From JBBQER01 sp038320885 (GTDB taxonomy: Bacteria > Actinomycetota > Acidimicrobiia > IMCC26256 > PALSA-610): 56,241 nucleotides of DNA. Location of the stretch: positions 1 to 56,241 of the forward strand of contig JBBQER010000011.1 of NCBI GenBank assembly GCA_038320885.1, given 5' to 3'. The position numbers and the translations under genes are program-made. The notes beneath the pieces were generated by a model that did no database searches, was not told the origin of the DNA, and was given only the letters and a program-made list of their open reading frames with translations. Shown here piece by piece: positions 10,534 to 18,808 of the stretch (the first letter of the stretch is position 1; each line of letters starts with the position of its first letter).

Positions 10534-11754
10534 CTACGGCTGCTCTTCGCCATCCGCAGGGTCCGTCGGGATCGCCATGTCCCACCACGATTCGGGTCGA
10601 GGCTCGGGTTTGCGTTCCGGGTCCGGGGCCGTCGGACGGAACGGCGCGGGCGGTCGCGCCGCGGGTGGGGGCGGAGTTTGGGGGGCGGCAGGCGGTGCCG
10701 CCACGGGCGCGGGCAGCGGTCGAGGGGCAGGCGGCGGCGCGAACGGAGCGGGCGCGGGCGGCGGTCGAGGGGCAGGCGGCGGCGCGAACGGAGCGGGCGC
10801 GGGCGGCGGTCGAGGGGCAGGCGGCGGCGCGAACGGAGCGGGCACCGGCGGCGCGAACGGAGCGGGCACCGGCGGCGCGACCGGCGGCGTCGACGGCGCG
10901 GGTGGGGGAGGCGGAGGCGGCGGCGCAGATGGGGGCGGCGGCGCGGGTGAGGACGGCGGAGGTGGTGACGGCGGTGCGGCCGGTGGTCGCGGCACGGCCG
11001 CCGGTCGAGACATCGGAGGCGCGGGCGACGCGGTTGGGGGCGCATTCCATGCGGCGGAGACCGCGGGCGGCGCGATTTGCGCCGTGCCCCACGGCTCGGG
11101 GTTGGGAGCGTGTGCCACCGGCGCCGGATAACTGGGCACTGCGACCGCGCCGACTTGTGGCACGGCGAACACCGGACCGGCGTACGGCACAGCCGGGGCC
11201 GCAGGCGCGATCGCAACCGGTTGGCCCGCGCGCGCCTTGGCGACCACGTACGTTCCGGCCGCGAGGTCGCCCACGCGGCGGTGCAACCGTGTGGAGAGGG
11301 CGACGATCAGACCGATCAGGAAGATTCCGTCGACCACGAGGAACAGCCACCGCACGAGGTTCCGCCCGAAGCCCGCCCGGCGGCCCTGTTCGTCGACGAC
11401 GAGGAGTCCGAGCACATGCTTGCCCACGCTCGCGCCGGTGACTCCCTGCAGAACGACGAGATTGAGGACGCCGACGAGCGCGGCCACGTAGACCGCGGTC
11501 ATGAAGTCGCCGCGCTTCCACAGCCAGGCGCGGCTCGCGGAACGAACGCACATCACGCTGTAGGAGTCGGCCGCATGCCGGGCGCGCAATATCGAGCACG
11601 CGTTGGCCGGCGCGTTGGTAAACGAGTCGTGCTCCACCATCGCGAGCAGCACGGTGAACGTGATCAGGACGAGCAGACCGTCGAGCAGGTACGCGGTGAT
11701 CCGCCGACCGACGACCGCCGTCGGGTCACGCTGCGCTGCGGAGGCATAGGCCAT
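10534..11754 (-). CDS. RDD-family membrane protein with proline-rich tail
   Basis: 406 residues. Residues about 14-175 form an RDD domain (VGRRITAYLLDGLLVLITF, GASVGKHVLGLLVVDEQGRRAG, RRVGDLAAGTYVVAKA) with three to four membrane helices; RDD proteins are poorly characterised, some linked to transport or ion homeostasis. From about 180 the chain is a disordered Pro/Ala-rich tail of about 225 residues built partly from a 15-residue repeat (PAPFAPPPAPRPPPA). ATG 11754 (MAYASAAQRDPTAVVGRR) is chosen because the domain starts right after it. It lies 41 bp after dcd on the same strand. Confidence 0.8.
   Translation of the reverse strand: MAYASAAQRDPTAVVGRRITAYLLDGLLVLITFTVLLAMVEHDSFTNAPANACSILRARHAADSYSVMCVRSASRAWLWKRGDFMTAVYVAALVGVLNLVVLQGVTGASVGKHVLGLLVVDEQGRRAGFGRNLVRWLFLVVDGIFLIGLIVALSTRLHRRVGDLAAGTYVVAKARAGQPVAIAPAAPAVPYAGPVFAVPQVGAVAVPSYPAPVAHAPNPEPWGTAQIAPPAVSAAWNAPPTASPAPPMSRPAAVPRPPAAPPSPPPPSSPAPPPPSAPPPPPPPPAPSTPPVAPPVPAPFAPPVPAPFAPPPAPRPPPAPAPFAPPPAPRPPPAPAPFAPPPAPRPLPAPVAAPPAAPQTPPPPAARPPAPFRPTAPDPERKPEPRPESWWDMAIPTDPADGEEQP
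10711..10845. repeat. Three tandem copies of a 45-bp repeat in the RDD-protein tail
   Basis: Copies at 10711-10755, 10756-10800 and 10801-10845 are nearly identical and in frame, each coding 15 residues of the proline-rich tail. A shorter partial copy (GCGCGAACGGAGCGGGCAC) follows up to about 10869. The unit length is a multiple of three, so copy-number change would lengthen or shorten the tail without breaking the gene. Confidence 0.85.
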
Positions 11755-11795
11755 GGCGTGATTGTCGCTCAATGGTCGTCGGGACGGCCGGATTC

Positions 11796-12365
11796 TCAGC
11801 GATCTCGGAAGTTGAGGTAGTACCGACTCGGCGTCGGTCCTCGCTGCCCTTGGTACTTCGACCCCGCCTCGCCGCTTCCGTAGGGATGTTCGGCCGCCGT
11901 CGTCATCTGGAGGAAAGAGATCTGCCCGATCTTCATCTGCGGATAGATCGCAATCGGCAGGTTGGCCACGTTCGACAACTCGAGCGTGAGATGCCCGTCC
12001 CATCCCGCGTCGACGAATCCCGCCGTCGAGTGGATCAACAATCCCAATCTTCCCAATGAGCTCTTACCCTCCAATCGCGCCACGAGATCGTCGGGCAGCG
12101 CGACGCGCTCCAGAGTGGAGCCGAGCACGAACTCGCCGGGGTGGAGGATGAAGCTGCCGTCGGCACCGACCTCCACGAGCTCGGTGAGATCCTCCTGCGC
12201 GAGCTTCGGGTCGATGAAGGGCGTCGTGTCGTTGCGGAAGACGCGGAAATAGCGGTCGACCCGCAGGTCGACCGACGACGGCTGCACGCCGCCTTCCATG
12301 AGTGGCTCGATGATGATGCGGCCCTCGGCCAGCGCCTTGCGGATGGACACGTCGGAGAGAATCAC
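11796..12365 (-). CDS. dcd: dCTP deaminase
   Basis: 189-residue trimeric dCTP deaminase (MILSDVSIRKALAEGRIIIEP; VQPSSVDLRV; FVLGSTLERVALPDDLVARLEGKSS; HSTAGFVDAGWDGHLTLEL). It converts dCTP to dUTP for dTMP synthesis; the mycobacterial enzyme is bifunctional and continues to dUMP, which may apply here but is inference. The catalytic Arg/Glu region RLEGKSSLGR and the nucleotide loop AGFVDAGWDG are intact. The start codon is GTG at 12365. Confidence 0.95.
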   Translation of the reverse strand: MILSDVSIRKALAEGRIIIEPLMEGGVQPSSVDLRVDRYFRVFRNDTTPFIDPKLAQEDLTELVEVGADGSFILHPGEFVLGSTLERVALPDDLVARLEGKSSLGRLGLLIHSTAGFVDAGWDGHLTLELSNVANLPIAIYPQMKIGQISFLQMTTAAEHPYGSGEAGSKYQGQRGPTPSRYYLNFRDR

Positions 12366-12442
12366 GGCGGTGACACTACGCGAGGTCGGAGACGGTTCGC
12401 GGGCGCCGCGGACGCCACCGATTGGTAGCCTCCGCGCTACTC

Positions 12443-12513
12443 GCGGGCGTAGTTCAGCGGCAGAACATCAGCTTCCCAAGCTGAGAACGCGGGTTCGATT
12501 CCCGTCGCCCGCT
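12443..12513 (+). tRNA. tRNA-Gly (anticodon CCC)
   Basis: A 71-nt cloverleaf: acceptor GCGGGCG pairs perfectly with CGCCCGC (12506-12512), discriminator T at 12513. The anticodon stem TCAGC/GCTGA encloses the loop TTCCCAA with anticodon CCC at 12475-12477, reading GGG. The T arm is CGGG-TTCGATT-CCCG. No CCA is encoded. It stands alone between dcd and the cyclase gene. Confidence 0.96.
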
Positions 12514-12633
12514 CTGCAGGTCACGGCGCATTTGCACGTCAACGCGCACGACACCGGCGCAACCTCACGTCTTCGGAACACGGCGATTCGCTGCTGTCGA
12601 CGATTTGCAGACGGCTCCGGGGACACTTCGGCT

Positions 12634-13560
12634 GTGAAGCCGAGCGCCGACCCGACCGTCAAGATCAGCGAGCCGGGGCGCACGCCGTTGCACCTCGTCG
12701 TCCGGCGCCCGATCGAAGTCGGCCGAGACTGCGACGGCGTACTCCTGGCCGACGCCGAGCTGTCGCGCCGGCATCTCCAGTTGAGCGCCACGGCGGGCCG
12801 CCTCACCGTGCAGGATCTCGACAGCACGAACGGCACCCAGGTCGACGGCGCGGCTCTGGACGGACCGACGCGTGTCGACGCCGGACAGGTGGTCACATTC
12901 GGGCGCTGCCGGCTCGAGGTGATCGGTCCGGAAACGGATCTCCAGCAGAACGCGGCGGACGATGATCCGCTCCGGCGCACCTCGATCGACGTCGTTGCCG
13001 CCGCGGCCGCGGCCGAGCCGCTCCCGCCGTTGCTGAGTCAGGGCGGAACGCTCACGATCGTGTTCTCCGACATCGAGCAGTCGACCCGGCGTGGCGCCGA
13101 ACTCGGAGACGAGCGGTGGATGAGCCTGCTCGGCTTTCACAACAGCCTCGTACGGCGCCACGTCGAGCGCCGGGGAGGTTTCGAGGTCAAGTCGCAGGGT
13201 GACGGCTTCATGCTCGCGTTCCCGAGCGCGCGTTCAGCCGTGCTCTGCTCGGTCGAGATCATGCGGGCACTCGAGGCCCACGGCCGGTCGCGACCCACCG
13301 ATGCCCTGCGCATCCGCGTCGGGATGCACGCCGGCGAAGCCATCGTGGAAGACGGCGACCTCTTCGGGAAACCGGTGGTGCTCGCCGCTCGCATCGCGAG
13401 CCACGCCCGCGGTGGCGAGATCCTGGTCTCGTCGCTGGTCCGGGAGATCGTCGAGTCACGCGGAGATTTGGTCTTCGGCGACAGCCGCGAGGTCCAGCTC
13501 AAAGGCCTCGCCGGTGCCTACAGCCTCCACGCCATCGACTGGACCGCTCGCCATGACTGA
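12634..13560 (+). CDS. FHA domain - class III nucleotide cyclase fusion
   Basis: 308 residues from GTG 12634 (the only credible start after the tRNA). An FHA phosphothreonine-binding domain comes first (about 15-95: ELSRRHLQL, LTVQDLDSTNGTQVDG), then a class III cyclase homology domain (about 140-300). The two metal-binding aspartates are present (TIVFSDIEQST; KSQGDGFMLAF) and the transition-state Arg is retained (LAARIASHARGGEILVS). The usual catalytic Asn three residues before AAR is replaced (GKPVVLAAR instead of the common GxxVNxAAR), so activity is uncertain. The stop overlaps the start of the next gene by 8 bp, implying coupled expression with the giant kinase-STAND protein, a plausible source of phosphothreonine for the FHA domain. 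Confidence 0.85.
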   Translation: MKPSADPTVKISEPGRTPLHLVVRRPIEVGRDCDGVLLADAELSRRHLQLSATAGRLTVQDLDSTNGTQVDGAALDGPTRVDAGQVVTFGRCRLEVIGPETDLQQNAADDDPLRRTSIDVVAAAAAAEPLPPLLSQGGTLTIVFSDIEQSTRRGAELGDERWMSLLGFHNSLVRRHVERRGGFEVKSQGDGFMLAFPSARSAVLCSVEIMRALEAHGRSRPTDALRIRVGMHAGEAIVEDGDLFGKPVVLAARIASHARGGEILVSSLVREIVESRGDLVFGDSREVQLKGLAGAYSLHAIDWTARHD

Positions 13561-16500
13561 GACTGACGGCGTGATGGCGCAGGCGGAGGTGTGCTTCACC
13601 GTGCTCCGGGGCACGGTCGGCGCGGCCGACCATGGGGAGGCCGTTTCGCTCGGCGGTCCGCAACAACGGCGACTCCTGGCCGCGTTGCTCGCCGAGCACG
13701 ACTCGATCGTCAGCGCCGATCGCCTCGTCGAGTCGATCTGGCCGGAGGGCGCCGCCCCCGACGGCGCGCGGCGCACCGTGATGTCGTACGTCTCACGTTT
13801 GCGCGCTTCGATCGGGGGCGACCACCTCGTCACTCGCGACAACGGCTACGCGCTGGTGCTCGACGGTGCGTCGTACGACGCGGCCGATTTCGAGCAGGCG
13901 CTGGCGCGGGCGCGCTCGAGTCAACCCGGCGACGCCGTTGCCGCGTACGACGGTGCGCTCTCGTACTGGTCGGGTCGGGCGTTCGGCGACGACGCCGACG
14001 AGTGGTGGCTGCGGCCGGTCGCGGCCCGGCTCGAGGAGCTGCGACTCGTCGCGCTCGAGGAGCGCGCGGAATGTCTCATCGACGACTCCCGGCACGCCGA
14101 GGCCGTCGCCGACCTCGAGCGGCTCGTCGCCGAACAACCGCTCCGCGAGCGCTTCGTCGAGCTGCTGATGCGCGCGCTCTACCTCGGCGGTCGCCAGGCC
14201 GAGGCGCTCCGTGCCTTCCGGCGGTTCCACGACTATCTGGCCGACGAGACCGGCCTGCCACCGTCGGACGCGCTGGTGGATCTCGACCGTCGCATCACGC
14301 TCGGCGATCCGTCGCTCGCGCCGGCGTCGGGGCCGGCGGTGCCGGGCTACGAGCTCGGTGAGATCATCGGCGAGGGTGCCTTCGGCGCGGTGTATCGCGC
14401 GCTGCAGCCGAGCGTCGGGCGCGAGGTCGCGGTGAAGGTTGTGCGCGCCGATCTGGCCGACGACCCGCGGTTCGTACAGAGGTTCGAGGCCGAGGCGCAG
14501 CTCGTCGCGCGGCTCGAGCACCCGCACGTCGTACCGCTCTACGACTTCTGGCGCCGGCCGGGCGGTGCGTTCCTCGTGTTCCGTCTCTTGCGAGGCGGAT
14601 CGCTCTCGGATCGCATCGCCGACGGCCCGTTGCCGCTCGCCGACGTGACGCGACTCGTCGAAGAGATCTCGGGCGCGCTGGCCGCCGCTCACGCACTGGG
14701 CGTCGTGCATCGCGACGTGAAACCCGCGAACGTCCTCTTCGACGAGTCGGGCAACAGCTATCTCGCCGACTTCGGCATCGCCGTGCTCTCCGGAGCCGAC
14801 GACGACCTCGATCTGCGATCGGCAGGGTCACCGCTGTACGCGAGTCCCGAACAAGCGCGAGACGGAAAGGCGACGGCGGCCTCCGACCTGTATGCGCTCG
14901 GAGTCGTCGCGTGGGAAGCACTGACCGGCGCGCCGCCGTTCGCCGGATCGACGACGACTGAGGTGTTCCGCGCGAAGTTCACCGACCCGGTTCCCTCGCT
15001 CGAGGGTCACGCCGACGTGCCGACCGCGCTCGACGCCGTCTTGCAACGCGCGACCGCGCCGCGCGCCGAGCACCGTTACGCGAGCGTCTCCGACTTCGCG
15101 CAGTCGTGGCGCCTGGCGGTGTTGGGCACCGACACTTTGCGGACGACGGGCCGGCTCGCGGGTGAGCCCGCGGCACGCACCGTGGTGCACACGATCGCCA
15201 GCATGCCGGCCGTCGGCGGCAACCCGTACAAGGGACTGCGGGCGTTTCGCGAGGCCGACGCCGCGGACTTCTACGGTCGCGGCGAGCTGGTAGCGCGCCT
15301 GGTGGCGGCTGTCGAAGCGGCACCGTTCGTCGCGGTGGTCGGTCCCTCCGGATCGGGCAAGAGCTCGCTCGTGCAAGCCGGCGTCGTACCGGAGTTCCGC
15401 CGGCGCGGCGCCCTGGTGGTGTCGATGGTGCCGGGCTCCGATCCGATCACCGAGCTCGAGGCCGCGTTGCGACGGGTTGCGACGACCGATGACGACTCGA
15501 CGATGCGTACCCGCCTCTCGCAAACGGATGGCCTGCTGACGGTCGCGACCGACCTGGTAGCCGAAGGTGAGCAGCTGGTGATCGTCGTCGATCAGTTCGA
15601 GGAGCTGTGGACGTCGGTCGACTCCGACGCCACGCGCGACCACTTCGTGGAGTTGCTGGCCACGGCGGCGACGCCGCAGCAGTTCCTTCGGGTGATCGTG
15701 ACTTTACGCGCGGATCTCTACGACCGGCCGCTCCAGGACGCGCTCATGGGGCCGGTGGTGAGCGACGCGACGTTCGCGGTGACACCGATGACGTCATCGG
15801 AGCTGCAGGACGCGATCGTCGCTCCCGCCGAACGCGTCGGCGTGCGGTTCGAGCCCGGGCTCGTCGCCACGATAGTGAGTGACGTCGTCAGTCGGCCGGG
15901 CGCGCTCCCCCTCCTGCAGTTCACGCTCACCGAGCTCTACGAGCAGCGCTCGAACGCGACGGTCACCGCGCACACCTACCGAGACCTCGGCGGCATCGGC
16001 GGCGCGCTGGCGAGCCGCGCCGAACAGTTGTACGGCGAGATGAACGCGACCCAGCAGGCCGACGTGCGGAGCATGTTCACCCAGCTCGTCACCGCCGGCG
16101 ACGAGAGTGACGATCTGCGCCGGCGCGCGACGATGGACGAGCTCGCGGGAGTGCCGCCCGAGGTCGTCGATCGCTACCGCGCGAACCGGCTGCTCGTCAC
16201 CGATCACCATCCGATCACCCGCGAGCCGACCATCGAGGTCGCGCACGAAGCGCTCCTCCGCGAGTGGCCTCGTCTGCGCGATTGGATCGACGAGGACCGC
16301 GACGCGATACGTGTGCGCCGCGCCATCACCCAAGCGGCGACCGACTGGGACGCGCACGAACGCGACGAGTCGATCCTGTACCGAGGCCCGCGTCTCTCGG
16401 CGGCGCACGATGTCGCGCGGCAGATCCGACTGGCGGCGACCGAACGCGAGTTCCTGGTCGCCAGTGACGGCCTCGCGAATCGCGAGCGCGCCGAAGCCGA

Positions 16501-18766
16501 GCTGCGGGCCCGTACGCAGGCGCGTCAGAACCGGAGGCTGCGGCGCTCGCTGGTGGCGGTTGCCGTGATCCTGGTCGTCGCCCTCGTCTTCGGCGGCTAC
16601 GCGATTTCGCAGCGCAATCGCGCCGACCAACAGCGGAACCGAGCCCGGGCGGCGACCGTTTCGGCGGAGCTCGACCGAGCGATCGCGGAGGTTCCGGCAC
16701 TGATCGACCGGAATCGCACGCTCGCGCTCCTCCTCGCGGCCCAGGTGGAGCGCCGGCGACCGGGCCCCGCCGCCCGAGGCGCGCTCCTCTCGGCGCTCAT
16801 CGCCGAGCCGCGGCTGCGCTTCACGCTCTCGGGCGGCCACGACGGCTACGCGTGGATGGCGCCCTTCCCCGGCGAGCGACGAATCGTCGCCCTCGGCCGG
16901 TCGGGTGGCGACGTGTGGGACCTCGCCGAGCGCAGGCTCGCCGGTTCGTTCTCGGTCCCGGGCGCGCAAGGCGTCGCCGTGAGTCCCGACGGCCGTCTCA
17001 TCGCGGCCGGCAGCAAGTCGGGGACGGTGACCTTCTGGAACGCCGCGACCCTGCGACCCGACGGCATCCCGCTGCACGTGGGCGCGCCGGTCGCCGACGT
17101 CGCGTTCGTGGGCGACGGCTCGCGGCTCGCAGTCGCGCTCGGCACCCTCGAAGCCGCGCGGCCGATCACGGCCGCGACGACCACGCGCCTGTGGGATGTC
17201 GCGGCACGCGTGCCGACCGGCGTCGCACTCGGCGGGCACACGACGACGGTCAACGCGCTCGCGCGCAACCCCGACGGGCGTCTCATCGCCGCGGGCGACA
17301 ACGGTGGGCACGTCATGCTGCATGCCGCCGGCACCGGCGCGGTCGTCGCCGACATCGACGTGCAGGCAGGAGTCCGGAGTGTCGCGTTCTCGCCCGATGG
17401 TCGGCGCCTCGCCGTGGGCACATTTGGTACCGGGTTCGGTGTCGTGTACGACGTGTCGAACGCGACCAGCCCCGTCCCGGTCTCCGGCAAGGTCGGGAAG
17501 GGTGTCGCGGTGTCGGTCGGGTTCGACGCGAGCGGCACGCGTGTGGCCGTGGCCGGCGACACCGCGGCCGAGGTCTTCGACGCGTCGAAGCCGGGCTTCC
17601 CGCGCGTCGGATCGCCCTTGGACACCCAACACGGCGCTGCGCAGGCTGCCTTCTTGCAGGGCCTCGGCCTCGTGGTGAGCGGCTACGACGGCACGATGAC
17701 GGCGTGGGACCTCACCGGGCGTCCGGCGATGGCGCGGTTGCTGCGGGGCGCACCGCGAGCCGGCGGCGTCTACTCGCCGGATGGATCGCGACTCGCGCTC
17801 GTCGACAACAACGACGGCGTGCAGCTGTACAGCGTGCCCGACCAACGTCGCATCGCGTCGCTATCGATCAGGGGCCCGGGCGTTCGCGGTCCGTACTTCT
17901 CCGCGACACCGGCGGCGTTCAGCGCCGATGGTCGCATCCTCGCGATCGGCGATCGCTTCGGCAACGTCGAGCTCTTCGATGCTCGGACCGGCCGTGCGCG
18001 CGGCGGGCCGATCGTGACCGCGGCCCACCAATTGATCATCCAGCTCGCCTTCAGCCCCGACGGGCGCACGATCGCGGCGACCGCCAACGGAGATCCGGTC
18101 AACGGCGCCTCCGTGATCGACCTCGCGACGCGGCGGTCGCGACTGCTCGACCCTCCGGTTCCCTTCGCACTCACCGCGACCTTCCGCCCCGACGGCCGGC
18201 GGCTCGTCGTCACGAGTGGCGGGGGCGGCGCGGGGCTCTACCCGATCTCGAACGGCGCGGTCGGTCGCGGCAAGGTCTTGGCCGGGGTCGGCGGCACGAA
18301 AGCCGAGAGTGCCGCGTTCAGCCCCGATGGATCGCTGCTCGCGGTCGGTAGTCAGGACGGCACGTTGGGGTTCTATGACGCGACAACCCTGCGCCGGATC
18401 GGCGACGATCTCCCACTGAGCAAGGCCATCCTTGCCACTGTCGTCTTCAGTCGCGACGGCCGGTTCCTGCTCGTGCAGGACACCGGCACGGCCCACCATC
18501 TTGTCGACGTGCGTCGGCGCGCCCGCGTCGGGGAGCCGACACTCGGGTATGCACTCACGCCGTCCCTCTACGGCACGGGCGGGTTCTCGCCCGATGGGCG
18601 CACCATGGTGCTGCCGACGCCCCAGGGCTCGACACTGTGGGACCTCGACTCCGCCCACTGGCTCGGCGCGGCGTGCGCGCTCGCAGGGCGCGACCTCACG
18701 CGCGTCGAGTGGAACGACTACTTCTCCGCGGTCGGTCCCTACCACTCCACGTGTAGCGGGGGCTGA
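13553..18766 (+). CDS. Giant BTAD regulator - Ser/Thr kinase - nSTAND NTPase - TM - WD40 protein
   Basis: 1737 residues from ATG 13553. Domains in order: OmpR-type winged helix (about 15-100: QQRRLLAALLAEH, DRLVESIWPEGAAPDGARRTVMSYVSRLR) and BTAD helical domain (about 108-255), as in SARP/AfsR regulators. Next is a complete protein kinase (about 262-520: GEGAFGAVY, VAVKVV, HRDVKPANVLF, DFG, SPEQ). Then a novel-STAND NTPase (about 556-980: NPYKGLRAF, Walker A GPSGSGKSS near 596, Walker B LVIVVDQFEELW near 674). One membrane helix (about 999-1018), a short coiled coil, and about 14 WD40 repeats (about 1090-1720), enough for two seven-bladed propellers, complete the chain. The helix would place the propellers outside the membrane. 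All kinase and P-loop residues are intact. Whether it really binds DNA while membrane-tethered is inference. Confidence 0.9.
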   Translation: MTETDGVMAQAEVCFTVLRGTVGAADHGEAVSLGGPQQRRLLAALLAEHDSIVSADRLVESIWPEGAAPDGARRTVMSYVSRLRASIGGDHLVTRDNGYALVLDGASYDAADFEQALARARSSQPGDAVAAYDGALSYWSGRAFGDDADEWWLRPVAARLEELRLVALEERAECLIDDSRHAEAVADLERLVAEQPLRERFVELLMRALYLGGRQAEALRAFRRFHDYLADETGLPPSDALVDLDRRITLGDPSLAPASGPAVPGYELGEIIGEGAFGAVYRALQPSVGREVAVKVVRADLADDPRFVQRFEAEAQLVARLEHPHVVPLYDFWRRPGGAFLVFRLLRGGSLSDRIADGPLPLADVTRLVEEISGALAAAHALGVVHRDVKPANVLFDESGNSYLADFGIAVLSGADDDLDLRSAGSPLYASPEQARDGKATAASDLYALGVVAWEALTGAPPFAGSTTTEVFRAKFTDPVPSLEGHADVPTALDAVLQRATAPRAEHRYASVSDFAQSWRLAVLGTDTLRTTGRLAGEPAARTVVHTIASMPAVGGNPYKGLRAFREADAADFYGRGELVARLVAAVEAAPFVAVVGPSGSGKSSLVQAGVVPEFRRRGALVVSMVPGSDPITELEAALRRVATTDDDSTMRTRLSQTDGLLTVATDLVAEGEQLVIVVDQFEELWTSVDSDATRDHFVELLATAATPQQFLRVIVTLRADLYDRPLQDALMGPVVSDATFAVTPMTSSELQDAIVAPAERVGVRFEPGLVATIVSDVVSRPGALPLLQFTLTELYEQRSNATVTAHTYRDLGGIGGALASRAEQLYGEMNATQQADVRSMFTQLVTAGDESDDLRRRATMDELAGVPPEVVDRYRANRLLVTDHHPITREPTIEVAHEALLREWPRLRDWIDEDRDAIRVRRAITQAATDWDAHERDESILYRGPRLSAAHDVARQIRLAATEREFLVASDGLANRERAEAELRARTQARQNRRLRRSLVAVAVILVVALVFGGYAISQRNRADQQRNRARAATVSAELDRAIAEVPALIDRNRTLALLLAAQVERRRPGPAARGALLSALIAEPRLRFTLSGGHDGYAWMAPFPGERRIVALGRSGGDVWDLAERRLAGSFSVPGAQGVAVSPDGRLIAAGSKSGTVTFWNAATLRPDGIPLHVGAPVADVAFVGDGSRLAVALGTLEAARPITAATTTRLWDVAARVPTGVALGGHTTTVNALARNPDGRLIAAGDNGGHVMLHAAGTGAVVADIDVQAGVRSVAFSPDGRRLAVGTFGTGFGVVYDVSNATSPVPVSGKVGKGVAVSVGFDASGTRVAVAGDTAAEVFDASKPGFPRVGSPLDTQHGAAQAAFLQGLGLVVSGYDGTMTAWDLTGRPAMARLLRGAPRAGGVYSPDGSRLALVDNNDGVQLYSVPDQRRIASLSIRGPGVRGPYFSATPAAFSADGRILAIGDRFGNVELFDARTGRARGGPIVTAAHQLIIQLAFSPDGRTIAATANGDPVNGASVIDLATRRSRLLDPPVPFALTATFRPDGRRLVVTSGGGGAGLYPISNGAVGRGKVLAGVGGTKAESAAFSPDGSLLAVGSQDGTLGFYDATTLRRIGDDLPLSKAILATVVFSRDGRFLLVQDTGTAHHLVDVRRRARVGEPTLGYALTPSLYGTGGFSPDGRTMVLPTPQGSTLWDLDSAHWLGAACALAGRDLTRVEWNDYFSAVGPYHSTCSGG

Positions 18767-18808
18767 CGACGCGAGCTGTCTGCATCGGCGCGGATCTTGG
18801 TGCCGGCG

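Noticed and set aside
10711..10870. CRISPR-like repeat array
   Set aside because: The repeats are contiguous with no spacers and are in frame inside a coding gene.
10153..10950. Gly/Arg-rich frames opposite the RDD-protein tail
   Set aside because: They result from the 45-bp GC-rich repeats; the proline-rich tail on the minus strand continues a real RDD domain.
12298..12633. N-terminal extension of the FHA-cyclase through the tRNA
   Set aside because: It would translate the tRNA-Gly gene; GTG 12634 is directly before the FHA domain.
15794..17845. 683-codon minus-strand frame inside the STAND-kinase gene
   Set aside because: Antisense to conserved STAND and WD40 segments and without recognisable domains.
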